Positions 33,601 to 45,769 of a stretch of DNA of 64,000 nucleotides are shown here, piece by piece. Made by a program: the position numbers and the translations under genes. How positions within the stretch are numbered: position 1 is the first letter of the stretch; every line of letters begins with the position of its first letter. The notes beneath the pieces are model-generated. The model was not told where the DNA came from, did not search any database, and saw nothing but the letters and a program-made list of their open reading frames with translations. This DNA comes from Armigeres subalbatus. Lineage: Eukaryota; Arthropoda; Insecta; Diptera; Culicidae. The stretch spans positions 70,039,481 to 70,103,480 of the forward strand of contig NC_085141.1 of assembly GCF_024139115.2 (NCBI RefSeq), written 5' to 3'.

Positions 33601-34540
33601 TTGTTGCCAGTCAATGTTCTTCGTGAGGTCGAAAGGAACATTAACTGGCTCAGATTGTTGATAGCTACTTTTAATTGTAGTAACTATCGGCATATGGTCA
33701 CTACCGTGGGGATCTTGGATAACCTTCCACGTGCAATCTAATGATAGTGAATTTGAACATAAAGACAGATCAATACGGCTTTGTTGACCATTTGATCCTA
33801 TTCGAGTTACTTCACCAGTGTTCAAAATATTCAAATTGAAATCGTCACACAAATCATAGAAAATAGGCGCTCTATAATCGTCATACGTTTCGCCCCATCC
33901 AATACCATGTGCGTTCATATCACCCAATATCAATACTGGAGATGATAGGAGGGAGACTGCGCTCCAAAGATGTCGACGATTAAGAGAGGCATTTGGAGGA
34001 ATGTACACTGAAACTATGCAAAGATCTTTATTCTTCACATTTACTTGGCATGCGACGATTTCTAAGCCGGGAACAGTCGGAATGGGAATTCTGTAGAAGG
34101 AGTAGCATTTTTGATCCCCAAAAGAACGCCACCATAATGATCATCCTGATCTTGGCGAATAATGTTAAAATCGTGGAAGTTGATTTCATCTTCAGAAGAA
34201 AGCCTTGTTCACAGAGTGCAAATATGTCGCAATCGGAATTGCGAATCAAAAACTTGAACACGTCTAATTTATTTTTAAGACTATGACAGTTCCACTGCAG
34301 CACAGTGATTGTATCTTGTGTAATAGCCGTATTATCCATCGAAAGATACAATTCCTGCAAGAAGGGGCCATGAAATTTCAGATAACTTTCTACTGTTGGA
34401 ATAAAGAGGTCAATGATTGGCCTCAATGAATCCGGAATATTGAATAGATTCAAAAAACGGTCCACAAGGTCCTTAGAAGAGATCAATCCTCGCTTGGACG
34501 GAGTACTTTTTGGGAAGAACGAATTGAAGTTTTCTTTCAT
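30693..34540 (-). pseudogene. LINE ORF2 (endonuclease, reverse transcriptase, RNase H), broken
   Basis: Endonuclease: TVLQWNCHSLKNKLDVFKF, then after frameshifts near 34150-34030 LILGDMNAHGIGWGE, SRIDLSLCS and GSDHMPIVT. A frameshift near 33300 leads to a 618-codon frame with the RT: SYRPIAMLSC (126-135), TQFGFRKGKGTNDC (161-174), FLDIKGAFDSV (196-206), GLPQGSCLSPLLYN (253-266) and catalytic LADDAVV (285-291). RNase H starts at YFTDGSRINGS and, after a frameshift near 31440, continues with VAELAAINFALG, FSDSLSSIEA and SHCSIYGNEKAD, giving all acidic positions. A Cys/His tail (LCRCGAGYDDIDHVVWSC) closes the protein. The frameshifts inactivate it. Confidence 0.88.
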
Positions 34541-34651
34541 TGATTCTTCCTAGCCGGATGTTTCTTGGAAACATCGGTTTTGGGCAATGGCGGGAATGTC
34601 TTGCTGCAAGATGGATCCAAAGGAGCAGTGAAGACAGGTTGCTTCAGGATT

Positions 34652-35696
34652 TTAAATAATCCCCATTGCCTTCAGATTTGGGCAAGCTTTTATGGATGAC
34701 TTTTGATTTCTTACGGCGCGATCCCGGGAAGACGGTTGTTTCCTCTTTTCGGGCACGTGTACCTCCGTAGAATCATCCATATCAGCTGTGTCAGAGTCCA
34801 ATTCGTCAATGCATATGGAATCATAATAATCACTTACTTGAACGGTAGCTGAAATAGCAGCCTTTGCAGTGGTATCGGCGGATGTGTCTTGCGCTTTAAC
34901 CATTTCCGCATAAGTCTGCTTGGAGCGCTGTACCAACGAGCGCTTCACTTTTTGGGTGCGCTTTCTGTACACCGGGCAATCTTGCAAACCATGGGCAGGA
35001 GCCATACCGCAATAAGCACATTTTGTGGCTTGTTGCTGGCAGGATTCCTCCCGATGTCTTTTGAAACATTTACCACAACGTGGTTTGTTGTCACAAAACT
35101 CGGCAGTGTGACCAAGTTGTTTACAGTTAGTACAATTAAATACCCTTGGTACAAAAAGACGCACCGGAAACAACATATTCTCTAAATCGACATATTTTGG
35201 GAGAATCGAACCGGCAAACGTCACCCGAAGCGAGCCTGACTTGGAATATACCTTTTTGCCATCTACCATGGTTGCTGAGTGCAATTCCTTGCAATCCAGA
35301 ATATCCACGGTAGACTCCATTGCGTTCTTTAAGCGGCCTTTTCCCGCAAGTACATCCTTGCAAGTCAGGCTCGCTGCGTTGATCACACCTTCGATTTCGA
35401 CCTCCCGCGAGGGGACATAAACTAAATATTCTACATTGTACGCCCTGTCTTTTAGCAATTTCGTTCGCCACCTGATATGTAGGTGCGGTGATTCGTAGCT
35501 TGTTCCTGTTGATCTGACTAAAATCAAGCTTCGTAAAACGACGCGTCAAATCTCGCTTAATGCCGAGAAAGTCTAGACTTTTCACTTTCTGCCGAAAGTA
35601 AACATCCCAAGGCCCAGGCGAAGCCGCATGGTACAATCGTGTGCGGACATCTTTCAGAGGACTACCGCCCCCCATAGTCTCTGCCTCCATTCTCAC
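34652..35696 (-). pseudogene. LINE ORF1 (zinc-knuckle Gag-like protein), one frameshift
   Basis: Start ATG at 35696 (MRMEAETMGGGSPLKDVRTR). A single frameshift near 35500 leads to a 291-codon frame ending at 34652. In that frame, residues 132-145 (CTNCKQLGHTAEFC), 151-163 (CGKCFKRHREESC) and 170-184 (CAYC...H...C) form three CCHC knuckles. A lysine/arginine-rich stretch and an acidic patch (DELDSDTADMDD) follow. Known role in the family: binds element RNA and helps strand exchange during insertion. Without the frameshift the protein would be about 350 residues, normal for ORF1. ORF2 follows about 110 bp downstream. Confidence 0.85.
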
Positions 35697-36056
35697 CTCG
35701 CAAGGTGGAAGGACTATTAATTCTTATACTAACTTAGAACTAATAGCAAATTAGAAAAAAATTAAAAAAACTAATTTAATGTATTATAATTAATCCCACT
35801 CTGTATCAGAGAGATGGGAGAACAATAAAACAATGCCTTCCACTTATCTGCGCTGCTGCTGTAGGTAGCAGCAGAAACAATAGCCTGCTTCACTGGCGTC
35901 GCCAGAAGCAGCTACTTCGCTCGCCGACAGTAATCGCCTTGGATCCGTAGGTAGGCACCACACAATAGACACGCACTACCGAACAAAATCCGCGATGAGA
36001 CACAGCACACACGTCTGGCTCGTTCGAACTATCGGCACGGAATGATGGGCGAGATT

Positions 36057-37612
36057 GCTGCTACATCGTACGAGGGCAAACGAGGCACGATACAAGCGGG
36101 CGCGGAACAGATAAAACTCGATTTTTCGAATGAAAAAGCGCCAGCAGGAAGATCGAAACCCTGAAGAGACGGAGGAACTGTACCGCGCTAATAACGCACG
36201 AAAGTTCTATGAGAAGTTAAACCGTTCACGTAAGGGCCACGTGCCACAGCCCGATATATGTAAGGACATAATTACCAAGATTTGATTACCAAGATATGGG
36301 AGGATGAGGTTCTGTCGCAGGAGTGAATGGAAGGTGTCGTGTGTCCCATCTACGAAAAGGGCGATAAGCTGGATTGTAGCAACTACCTTGCAATCTTATT
36401 GCTGAACGCCGCCTACAAGATACTTCTCCCAAATTTTATTTTATGCCAAATTTAATTTTATTTATTTTATGACCAGGTGTTCGCCATACGTCAGGTATTG
36501 CAGAAATGCCGCGAATACAACGTGCCCACACATCATCTATTTATCGACTTCAAAGCCGCATATGATACAATCGATCGGGACCAGCTATGGCAGCTAATGC
36601 ACGAAAACGGATTTCCGGATAAACTGTTAGGCGACGATGGATCGGGTGATGTGCGTAGTTCGAGTTTCAGGGGCATTCTCGAGTCCCTTCGAAACGCGCA
36701 GAGGGTTACGGCAAGGTGATGGTCTTTCGTGTCTGCTATTCAACATCGCTTTGGAGGGATTGACACGAGTGGTACGATTTTCACGAAGTCCGTCCAGTTA
36801 TTTGGTTTCGCCGACGACATAGATATCATGGCACGTAACTTTGAGAGGATGGAGGAAGCCTACATCAGACTGAAAAGCGAAGCTAAACGGATTGGACTAG
36901 TCATCAACACGTCGAAGACGAAGTACATGATAGGAAGAGGCTCAAGAGAGGTCAATGTGAGCCACCCACCACGAGTTTCTATCGGTGGTAACGAAATCGA
37001 GGTGGTTGAAGAATTCGTGTACTTGGGCTCACTGGTGACCGCCGATAACGATACCAGCAGAGAAATTCGGAGACGCATAGTGGCTGGAAATCGTACGTAC
37101 TTTGGACTCCGCAAGACGCTCCGATCGAATAGAGTTCGCCGCCGTACCAAACTGACTATCTACAAAACGCTTATAAGACCGGTAGTTCTCTACGGACACG
37201 AGACCTGGACGATGCTCGTGGAGGACCAATGCGCACTGGGAGTTTTGGAAGGGAAAGTGTTGCCGACCATCTATGGTGGGGTGCAGATGGTGGACGGTAC
37301 GTGGAGGAGGCGAATGAACCACGAGTTGCATCAGCTGTTGGAAGAGCCATCCATCGTCCACATCGTGAAAATCGACTGCGGTGGGGCGGGCACGCAGCCA
37401 GAATGTCGGACAGTAACTCGGTGGAAATGGTTCTCGACAACGATCCGACGGGCACAGGAAGGCGAGGTGCGCAGCGGGCAAGGTGGATCGATCAGGTGGA
37501 AGATGACTTGCGGACCCTCCGTAGACTGCGTGGTTGGCGACGTATAGCCATGGACCGAGCCGAATGGAGAATACTCTTATATACCGCACAGGCCACTTCG
37601 GCCTTAGTCTGA
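36057..37612 (+). pseudogene. RTE ORF, reverse transcriptase and C-terminal portion, broken
   Basis: Continuation of the RTE ORF after the LINE insertion: YRANNARKFYEKLNRSRKG, then a damaged stretch, FAIRQVLQKCREYNVPTHH, FIDFKAAYDTIDRDQLW, RGLRQGDGLSCLLFNIALE, catalytic FADD at 36807-36818, KTKYMIGRG, EFVYLGSLVTADND and KTLIRPVVLYGHETWT. A frameshift near 37380 moves to the frame with LRWGGHAARMSDSN, RRGAQRARWIDQVEDDL and MDRAEWRILLYTAQ, ending at 37610-37612. This order is typical of RTE. A related 3' end occurs at 58378-58887. Confidence 0.85.
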
Positions 37613-37629
37613 ATAAATAAATAATTAAA

Positions 37630-38890
37630 TAAATATGTTGCAGGCGTTGAGGTGTGAGGAAGCACTAGCAGTACCCGTGTGGCGAGAAGCCATGAAAGAA
37701 GAGTTGGAGGTGCATCGTATTAACGGAATGTGGAAGTTAGTGAAATTTCCCGAGGAGCGGAAAGTGATAGGATCGAAATGGGGTTTTGAAGCAAAGAAAA
37801 ATGAAAAGAATCGTATAGTGAAATACAAGGCTTTATGGTTAGCAATGCTACGTTTTGGAGTCGACGTTGGAGAAGTGTTCACTCCGGTTACAAGTCAAGC
37901 AACATTTCGAGCGGTCCTGACGGTAGCAGCTAAGTATGATATGGCGATCCGGCACCTATATATTAAGACAGCTTACCTGCACGGGATCCTCGAGGAAGAA
38001 GTCTATATGCGGCAGCCACCCGGATTCGTAGAAGCTGACAAGCCAAATTCTGTGGATTGCGGCAGTCGGCCCGCTTCTGGAATAAAAGGCTTCATGAAGT
38101 GCTGCTGGAAACCGGATTCAAGGCAACAGAGGCGGATCCCTGTCTCTTTACTCGGGAAAGCGGCAAAGTAGGAATTTTGTTGTTGGTGTATGTGAACGAT
38201 CGGCTTCTAGCTTCAACCGATGTGACCAAAATCCAAGAAATTCAAGAGTGCCTGAATGCAGAGTTTAACCTGATAGATCTGGGGGAAGTACGGCATTTTC
38301 TAGGGTTGAAGTAAAGCGTGAAGGTAAAGCGTTCAAGATCGGTTTAAGTAACTACATTGACAGATTGCTGAAAATGCACCGAATGGACGACGCTAAACCT
38401 GCTAAATCTCCCATGGATCCTGGTTATTTGAAGTTGGTGGATTCTGGGAAACCGTACGATAATTCAACAAACTATCGTAGTCTTGTAGGTGGTCTGCTCT
38501 ATCTTGCTGTCGTAGCAAGACCAGACATTGCGGCTTCGGCTGCGATTTTGGGAAGAAGATTCAGTTCGCCTTGTGATGTAGATTGGACGGCAGCAAAGCG
38601 CGTGCTGCGTTTCCTGAAACGAACAAAGTGCTACCAGCTGAAACTGGACGAAGCAGTTGATCGTCCGCTGATTGGGTTCTCCGATGCCGATTGGGCCGGT
38701 GATGCCGAAAGCCGTCGCTCCACGTCTGGAATGGTGTTTCAGTTCAGAGGCGGTACTATTTCGGGGGCAAGTCGTCGTCAATCTTCCGTTACAGGGTCGT
38801 CCCTGAAGGCCGAATACGTCACGCTTAGTGCAACATGTCAAGAAGCGCTATAGTTGCGACAGCTGCTTCACGGCCTTGGTGAAAAACAGG
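37630..38890 (+). pseudogene. Ty1/copia pol fragment (RT and RNase H)
   Basis: Seen in order: WREAMKEELEVHRINGMWKLV, SKWGFEAKKNEK (copia RT start, usually KWVFKxK), FTPVTSQATFRAVL, IKTAYLHGILEEEVYMRQPP (usually KTAFLNGxLxExIYMxQP), FWNKRLHEVLLETGF, LLVYVNDRLLAST (the catalytic YVDD is YVND here), SLVGGLLYLAVVARPDIA, and RNase H motifs FSDADWAGD and KAEYVTLSATCQEA. Frameshifts near 38060 and 38314 and a stop near 38851 break it. No LTRs are visible on either side; it abuts the RTE tail on the left. Confidence 0.87.
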
Positions 38891-38977
38891 AGCAACCGTG
38901 AAAAACAGGAGGAAAATAGTAGAAGTTATATTAAAATTACTGCCGGTTTTAAATAAACTTAAGGTTTATTATGAATA

Positions 38978-39285
38978 GATCTGGAGCCTTCCTTAGCCGT
39001 GCGGTAAGATGCACTGCTATACTGCAAGACCAAACTTAAAGTGGCTAGGTTTGATTCCCGGTCTTGTCAAGGAAATCTCTCGGCTTCCCTGGGCAAAAAG
39101 TATCATCGTATACGACTATAGACTATAGTCTCATGATATACGAATGCGAAAATGGTAACTTGGGCTAGAAACCTCGCAGTTAATAACTGTGGAAGTGCTA
39201 AATGAACACCAAACTCCGAGGCAGCATATGCCAGAGTGGTTGATGCAATTCCAATAAGAAGAAGTATTATTGAATTTAAGAACAT
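38978..39285 (+). mobile_element. Feilai-like tRNA-derived SINE
   Basis: The head is tRNA-like: A-box region TAGCCGTGCGGTAAGATGC and B box GGTTTGATTCC at 39049-39059. The body contains CTTCCCTGGGCAAAAAGTATC, ATACGAATGCGAAAATGG and CAGTTAATAACTGTGGAAGTG, and the tail ends in AAGAAGAAG. This order is what I know of the Feilai family of Aedes. It lies just after the copia remnant. The target duplication is unclear. Confidence 0.78.
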
Positions 39286-39289
39286 AATA

Positions 39290-42200
39290 TAACATTTCAA
39301 ATCAACAAAAATTAAAACTACGAACTAGTTCAAAGTAGTATTTATGTTCTGTATTTCAAACTTGATTTAGCCTCAATGGACGTCTGCATTATGTGACCAC
39401 TTGTATATGCTACCATCGTGGATAACAGTTTACTTGCATTCTGTTCGTGGTTATCTGGCATTTTGTAGTTCTGCTAGATAGTATGAAAATTTTTGTAGAT
39501 GGCTTCCGTTGTTTGCTCCGTGTACTCTCTGTGATGCGCTCACAAAATTCAAGAACATGGAATTTCAAAATATGAAATTTTTCAGTGATTGGTAGCCCGG
39601 CTGCTATCCAACTGTCACAAAAATCTCGTATGGCGCTGAATAGAAGTCCAAAAATGTTACACTAAAACTGCAATCAACTACCTGTGGTAGACTCGTCAAT
39701 ACTTTATAATAACCATTGTATTATTTTCCTTTCAAAACACCCCGTTTAACTAAAAGACTTCGGCAGTAACGCCCAGTGAAACCAAGTTGAGCGTGATGGA
39801 TTGAGTTACCCTCTGATGTCCAGACTTTAGATTTGTCTTGATGGTTTTTTTTTTGTTTCAGGACACAGAGGCGAAAATTTGGTAGACCAATAATCCCACC
39901 AGCGCTGCAGTAGGGTTTTTTTTTTCTAAAATTGTGTCATAGTCTCCTCCTTCCAGAAGATGATTATAAAAACAATTGAAATATAATCGAGCATCTTTTC
40001 TTTCTTGATCTGTCCAGCGTTGAATTCTGTTTCTATGGTAATAAGTGGAAGGTGCAGGGTTGCTGGTTTTTTAAAAGACACGTATGAGATATGCAGTTAC
40101 ACAAGAATTCGCTATCGAAAAATGAAATATATTTTCGGTGTCGACAGTATTTCTAGTATAACTTCTGCCACTTTCATCATATGAAAAATGTTCTTATATG
40201 AAAATATTTCTTAAAGCATCAGGAAAAAAAATAGTGGTAGGATTTTATATAACATGTTTCGAAAATTTTTAAAAAATCAAATAAGGTTTTTAGGGTAAAA
40301 ATATTACCTTAAATAGTAAAAAAGTCAAATTTTCACCGATAAAATATTTTAGTTGACACAGATCTTTAAACTAGAGGTCAAAAACTATGATCTAACGGCT
40401 TAACATCCGAGGTGCATTCACTTTGCATAATAGTTGCCTTTAAACATAGCGTGTGTCAGGTGTTGGATGCTGAAACAACAAAACGTTCTGCTGTTTCACG
40501 AATTCATAACGTTCGAAAATTGTGCGAAAATTTTGCGGTTATTGTACTCGAAGCTATGTATAATGTTCGAGGAACCGATACTGAAAGGTAAAGTTATAGG
40601 ATGAAAAGCCGCATATAAATATCCATTAGTACCTTCTACCGGTTCAGTTTGAGGGCGACGATGTCCGCCCACACACATTGTCGTGCAACCTTTACCTCTT
40701 TTGTCTGTATGTTAGTATCAGAGGTTTCATAAGTTTACGATTTCTCAATTGATCCATAACCACGCTGTTGCTCAACAGTTTTATTATCTATCTAGAGGAT
40801 TGTTTCGGGCAAGGGTGGTGATTTGGTCAGATTCCACAACATCATAAATCAATGCCTATTTCGCTTGGTTTTGAACTGCTCTGATAGGGGGGGCGTCAGT
40901 TCACCGACAAGCAGGAAGATGGCTTGCGTTGAATGGTCCATGTTTAACGGCATTTTCATTTTGCTTCCAACCCACAAATCTGCTCGAGGTGATGGATTTG
41001 GGACGAAGATTGTACAGCTTTTAGTTTATTGAATGGATGGTCTTACATAAAATAACACACCCTCACCAACACTGCCAGTTTCGGAGTGCGGGAATCGTTC
41101 GGATAACAATGTTTCACATTGATTGCAATCAATTTTATTGTGTTCCTCCAGCTTGCAACTAGTCCGTAAAATGTTTACATGTATAAACTAGTTACGGGCA
41201 AAGATAGTTTACTAGAAATTCGACACCAACCTGGCAGGATGTTCAGCATGTTCAATTACTGCTCGTATGGCATTTTGAGCTATTATTATAGTTCGACAGA
41301 AAATTCTCTTGCAAGCCTTTCATTGCACGGAGTGGATTGGTAGCATACTGCGAAAGTTGCCTCCAGCATAGTTTCTGTTCTGCAAAATTGGAATTAGTTG
41401 AACGTTTCTCAACCCCCAACCATTTCCCCTCTCACATTCATTGGTTGGAAGGCACAGTGCGTCAGGCTGCAATGTCGTAGAAGCACTTTCCGACCAGCGC
41501 TAGATAACAGATTCATTTCTGGCCTTGTTATTCAGTTCTATGACTTTAAAAATATTTTCCATTGTAATTTGGATGTCCAACAAAAAATTTTACCCGAATG
41601 AGCCTGTGTACACTTTGAAAAAAGCAACTAACAATGTTGAGATCTCGGTTAATTTTTTTTAATATGCTAGTTATAAAAATTCATACTAATTCAGAAGCCC
41701 TTATTACTCTCATTTAATCGTGGTCCATCGTTCCGCTCGGGTTTGCTACTGCATGTGAATGTGCGGAGCGTTTTATTTGTTAGTTGATTTTCCAGCAAGT
41801 AGGTACCTACAACAAATAATGAAGTTAAAACTCAAACATTAAACATTGTTGACAACAACGGGAGGATAATGTTATTGCATGAATGCCTGAAACTGACTTG
41901 ACGAGCAATGGAACTCAGTATGACTGAGAACCGTTGTTTGAACATTTCTATTTGACGAAGTTGGTGAATGTCAATGCAATCGTATTACAATATTGTTGCT
42001 ATTATAGTATGATTGTAATTATCTTTATGAATTCAGTAGAGCAAGAAATGTTACGCTTACAAAAAGCGTAGGATATTAATCGTGCTTAAGGTAGATGTTA
42101 CCAATCCAGGTCTAGAATTTCTCAGAAGTATTTATCAGACTTGTGGTTATGGAGTACTGAAGTTTCGCAAATTCAGATATCACGTCTAATGATCTTGTGG

Positions 42201-42360
42201 GTGAAACACTACGATGTATCACATGCATCTATACATCTCTCGGAACTGTTTATACTAAATAGAGAAAGTGAATTTTATTACTTAGATTTTGTGCTTTGTG
42301 CTTAACAGATATTGTTACCTATCTCATTAAGTACACTGGGGTCAAATTTGTTAGAATAAT
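39290..42360. other. 3-kb AT-rich region without recognisable features
   Basis: Only short frames, none with a domain; no tandem repeats, long inverted repeats or tRNA-like segments that I could find. Could be genuine unique intergenic or intronic DNA. Confidence 0.3.
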
Positions 42361-42421
42361 CAGGAATTATTTATTTATTTATTTATACCTCATCTGAAAA
42401 TTATCTTAATGAGGATGAAGG

Positions 42422-42479
42422 ATGGGGAAAAGCCCTTTTGATGAGAAAAAATCCCATCAAAAGGGCATAAAAACCCCAT
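42422..42479 (-). repeat. Stem-loop in LINE 3' UTR
   Basis: A perfect 12-bp stem (GCCCTTTTGATG, 42432-42443, pairing with 42455-42466) around an 11-base loop, extended by an outer 6-bp pair (ATGGGG with CCCCAT). It lies about 50 bp before the element's 3' tail, where LINE RNAs often carry a structure recognised by their own RT. Confidence 0.7.
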
Positions 42480-42698
42480 ATCTTTTCTTAAATACAGTTT
42501 TACATAAATTGAGTAATCATAGTAAATAAAACATAATATACTAATACAATATTTTCTCTTATGATTAAATAGTCAACTGATAAAAATAGCAACACGTATG
42601 AAGGGATGAATGATGACGTCACTTGATCCATTTTCAACTCACCGGAAACAAAAGAAAAGAACAGGGAGCAACTTTTTTACAGTTTATAGTAAATGGAA

Positions 42699-45498
42699 TC
42701 AAACACACCTTTCTATGTTATCTAAAATAAGCTCTGGTTGGAGATGAAGCTGTTTGAGCCGGTTCTTGAAGATAGTTGCAGAGATGCTGTAGTCGAAAAG
42801 CGGGTAAACCTTGTTGAATTCTCGGCAAATAGCAGTGATAGGTTCATTTAGTCCGTAGTGAGTTCTCCTAAAGTCCAATCTCAAGGGGTTTCTTGGCCGT
42901 AAGGTGATTGTCGGTGCATTGATATTAATCTTTTCCAAAATTTGCGGCGCATCAATCGAACCTAACAGCAACTTTCCAGCAAAAACTGCCCTAAAAGCCT
43001 CTCTACGGCTACGTAGAGTTTCCATTCCAAGAAGCCGGCAGCGAATTTCATATCGAGGCATGTTAGCTATGTCATTCCATGGAAGTAGTCTGCGGGCAAA
43101 TCTAGTGAACCTGAATTGAATGTTTTCAATACGCTTAATCCAGATTTCAGTGTATGGACACCAAGCCACACACGCAGATTCAAGCGTAGATCGAACTAGT
43201 GAATAATAAAGCGATCGTAGGCTGAATGGTTCCAAGAACTCCCGAGTTGTCCGCATAATGAATCCGAGATTTCTGTTGGCTTTAGCAATTATGGCAGAAT
43301 AGTGATCACGGAAAGACATACTTGTATCCAGCAGTACTCCTAAGTCTTTCACAGTAGATACCCGGGGTAGTATTGTCCCGCATATTTTGTAATTCCAAAT
43401 TATTGGGGAGTGTTTCCGGTAGAATGAAATGATAGAACATTTTTCAGCACTTATTACCATTTGATTTCTTGTGCACCAATCTTGAAACAAATCTATCATG
43501 CGCTGCAGCTCCAAACAATCTTCAATACTAGTAACAGCAATATAAATCTTCAAATCGTCGGCATAAACAATATGAAATCCAATTGGCAGACGGCAAACAT
43601 CGTTTATGAATAAAGAAAACAGTAATGGCCCAAGGTTACTGCCCTGTGGTACTCCTGAATGGTTCGTAAAAGAGTCAGATTGCACTGCACCAATTTTCAC
43701 AGATAGCCGCCTATTTGTCAAATAAGATTGAAGCCAGCGTGTGAAGGATATCGGAGCTCCCAGTCGATCTATTTTTGATAACAGAATAAAATGATCGACT
43801 CGATCAAATGCAGCCTTCAGGTCAGTGTAGACAGTATCGACTTGGTTTCCTCCCTCGATGTTATTTATGCAGAACGATGAAAATTGGACGAGGTTGGTAT
43901 CAATCGACCGCCCAGGATAAAAACCGTGCTGATCAGCAGAAATATATTGCTTTGTTGCAAAGAAAAGAACATCACCAACAAGAATTTCTAACAGCTTAGA
44001 TCCAGCGCAAAGTTAGGTGATGTCTCTAACCACGTTTCGTTTATCACCCTTTTATAAACCGGGAGCATGAAGGACTCCTTCCATTGAGCAGGAAATGTGC
44101 ATTCAGAAATTGATCTGTTGCAGATGATAACGAGTGGTACGCAAAGCGATTCAGCGCATTTTTTAGGTACAATGGATGATATACCGTCAAGGCCAGCAGT
44201 TGATGTAGACTTCAGTTCGGTGAGTTCTTTCAAGACATCGCTATGTGAAAAGCGAAACTCTCCTATATCGAGGACATCACATGAAACGCCAGTCAAAGCG
44301 TCATTAATAAGATGGGAGGGAACCGATTCTCCTCTAAACACACTTGAGAACTGCTTAGCGAATAAGCTGCAAATTCCTTCACGCGTATCAGCCGTTTCTT
44401 CATTAAAAAACATAGCATTCGGTAGACCAACTTCTTTCCTCTTTGCGTTCATGAATGACCAAAACTGCTCAGGATTTCGTTTCAAGTTCCTTTCAATTCG
44501 ACGGGCGTAACGTCTGTAGAGACATCTGTTGTAGATTCGATACCTATTGCTAGCAGTGTTGAAAATTCGCTTGGACTCCGGAGTTCTCATATTGGTATAC
44601 TTTCTTAATGCATTGGATCTACGGCGCTTCAAATAACGCAAGTGGTTGTTGGACCAGGGTGGTTTTCTTCTACGATTCGGCAGCTGCAAGTGTCGAACAC
44701 TTGGGAGTGGCCTCCGAATTTACGAATATCAAGTCCAAGATTCGATCGCGATAGTGCTTAACGTAATTAATCTGCTTCATGTTGAGTAGGGCAATGACAT
44801 CCAAAAAAACAACAGCTGGCTTGCGAAAAGCTGGAGTTCGATGGATCAGCAAAATAGTAATCAGACGAGGATTGGACCCAGTTCAAGTTGTTCTGATTAA
44901 AATCCCCAAATAAAAGATGACAATCTCCAGGTTTCAGGGAGCTAGTAACATTAGAAGCGGATTGAAGATGCTTTTCAATGACGGTAACGTTACTGGCAAT
45001 CTCCGGTGACAAGTAAACAACACCAACAGAGATTACTCTGCCAGCGATGGAAATGTTGACCCAAAGATGCTCTATGGTACTGTCTATATCGACAGAAGAT
45101 AAAGCAGAATTCAATCGGTTTGATACAGCAATGAGGACACCACCGCCTCTCTTTCTTGTTGATGTTGCAGGATTTCGATCATGTCGATAAACGGTGAACC
45201 GATCACCAAATATTTGTGTAGTGAGAATCTGGTCGTTAAGCCACGTTTCAGTAATAACGATTACGTCGTAGTTGGACTCATATGCCGCTAGGAAAAAAAA
45301 ATGTAGCCCTCTAACGTTCTGGTAGTAGATACTGATATGATATTCGTCCGTTGTCTCCTGTTGGTGTGTTCGGTTTTCTGGGGAACCAAGGTCGTCGCTA
45401 GATGATAGTGTTGTCATGCGTCTCACGAAATCAGATTTAAAGGAAACGTATTCTTCATAAGGTTGTGTGTAGCATCTTCTCCTGCCTCGGCAGGACAT
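42699..45498 (-). pseudogene. CR1-clade ORF2 (endonuclease-reverse transcriptase), broken
   Basis: Endonuclease: ISIYYQNVRGL, VIVITETWLNDQI, RKRGGGVLIAVSN, HLLFGDFNQNNLNW. A frameshift follows near 44780, and a second frame carries RNLKRNPEQFWSFMNAKRKE, STSTAGLDGISSIVPKKCAE and a stop near 43990. The RT continues across 43990-43721 in a damaged frame, then a 340-codon frame holds GVPQGS (residues 23-28), catalytic YADD (53-56), KDLGVLLD and LYYSLVRSTLE. It ends at 42699. At least two frameshifts; inactive. It is similar in style to the ORF2 at 19506 but clearly a different family. Confidence 0.85.
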
Positions 45499-45769
45499 AT
45501 ACTTGTATAACCATTACCTGGGCCAGCCAGTACGTTTGGCTGGGAAACTAATCCTAAATCCAACATTGTACGAGAGACCTGGGGTGCGTAGCTCGAGACC
45601 AAGGAGGAGTCAATTGAGCCAGTGGAAAAAAATATCTGGAAATCGGCCACACTTAATTGGGATGCAGGATTTGGAATTGCTTCGGCTGTACATATACTAT
45701 TCTCAGATTTACCTGGTCGTAATGAAGTAGTGCTAAATGTACAGCAGAGCGGATTTGGCTTGAAAACTG

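Larger units (their letters stand above)
30324..36044 (-). mobile_element. Full-length LINE with RNase H (I/LOA/Loner group)
   Basis: A 5.7-kb non-LTR element on the minus strand, flanked by an exact 12-bp duplication ATGGGCGAGATT at 30312-30323 and 36045-36056. Order on the minus strand: 5' UTR (36044-35697), ORF1 with three zinc knuckles, ORF2 with endonuclease, RT and RNase H, and a short 3' UTR with a very short A tail. An RNase H after the RT places it in the I superclade (I, LOA, Loner, Outcast and relatives); I cannot decide which. A few frameshifts break both ORFs, but long frames survive, so it is fairly young. Confidence 0.87.
27050..37625 (+). mobile_element. RTE-clade LINE (JAM1-like), split by two insertions
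   Basis: Three segments of one element: 27050-27734, 29601-30323 and 36045-37625. Together they are about 3 kb, the normal RTE size. It has a 5' leader, one ORF for endonuclease and RT, a very short 3' UTR and an AATAAATAAAT-type tail at 37611-37635. The first interruption is the palindrome at 27735-29600 and the second is the LINE at 30324-36044. The codons on each side of both junctions rejoin in register, which supports a single original copy. Confidence 0.85.

Noticed and set aside
38982..39060. Functional tRNA gene
   Set aside because: It is the tRNA-like head of a Feilai-like SINE with body and AAG tail following.
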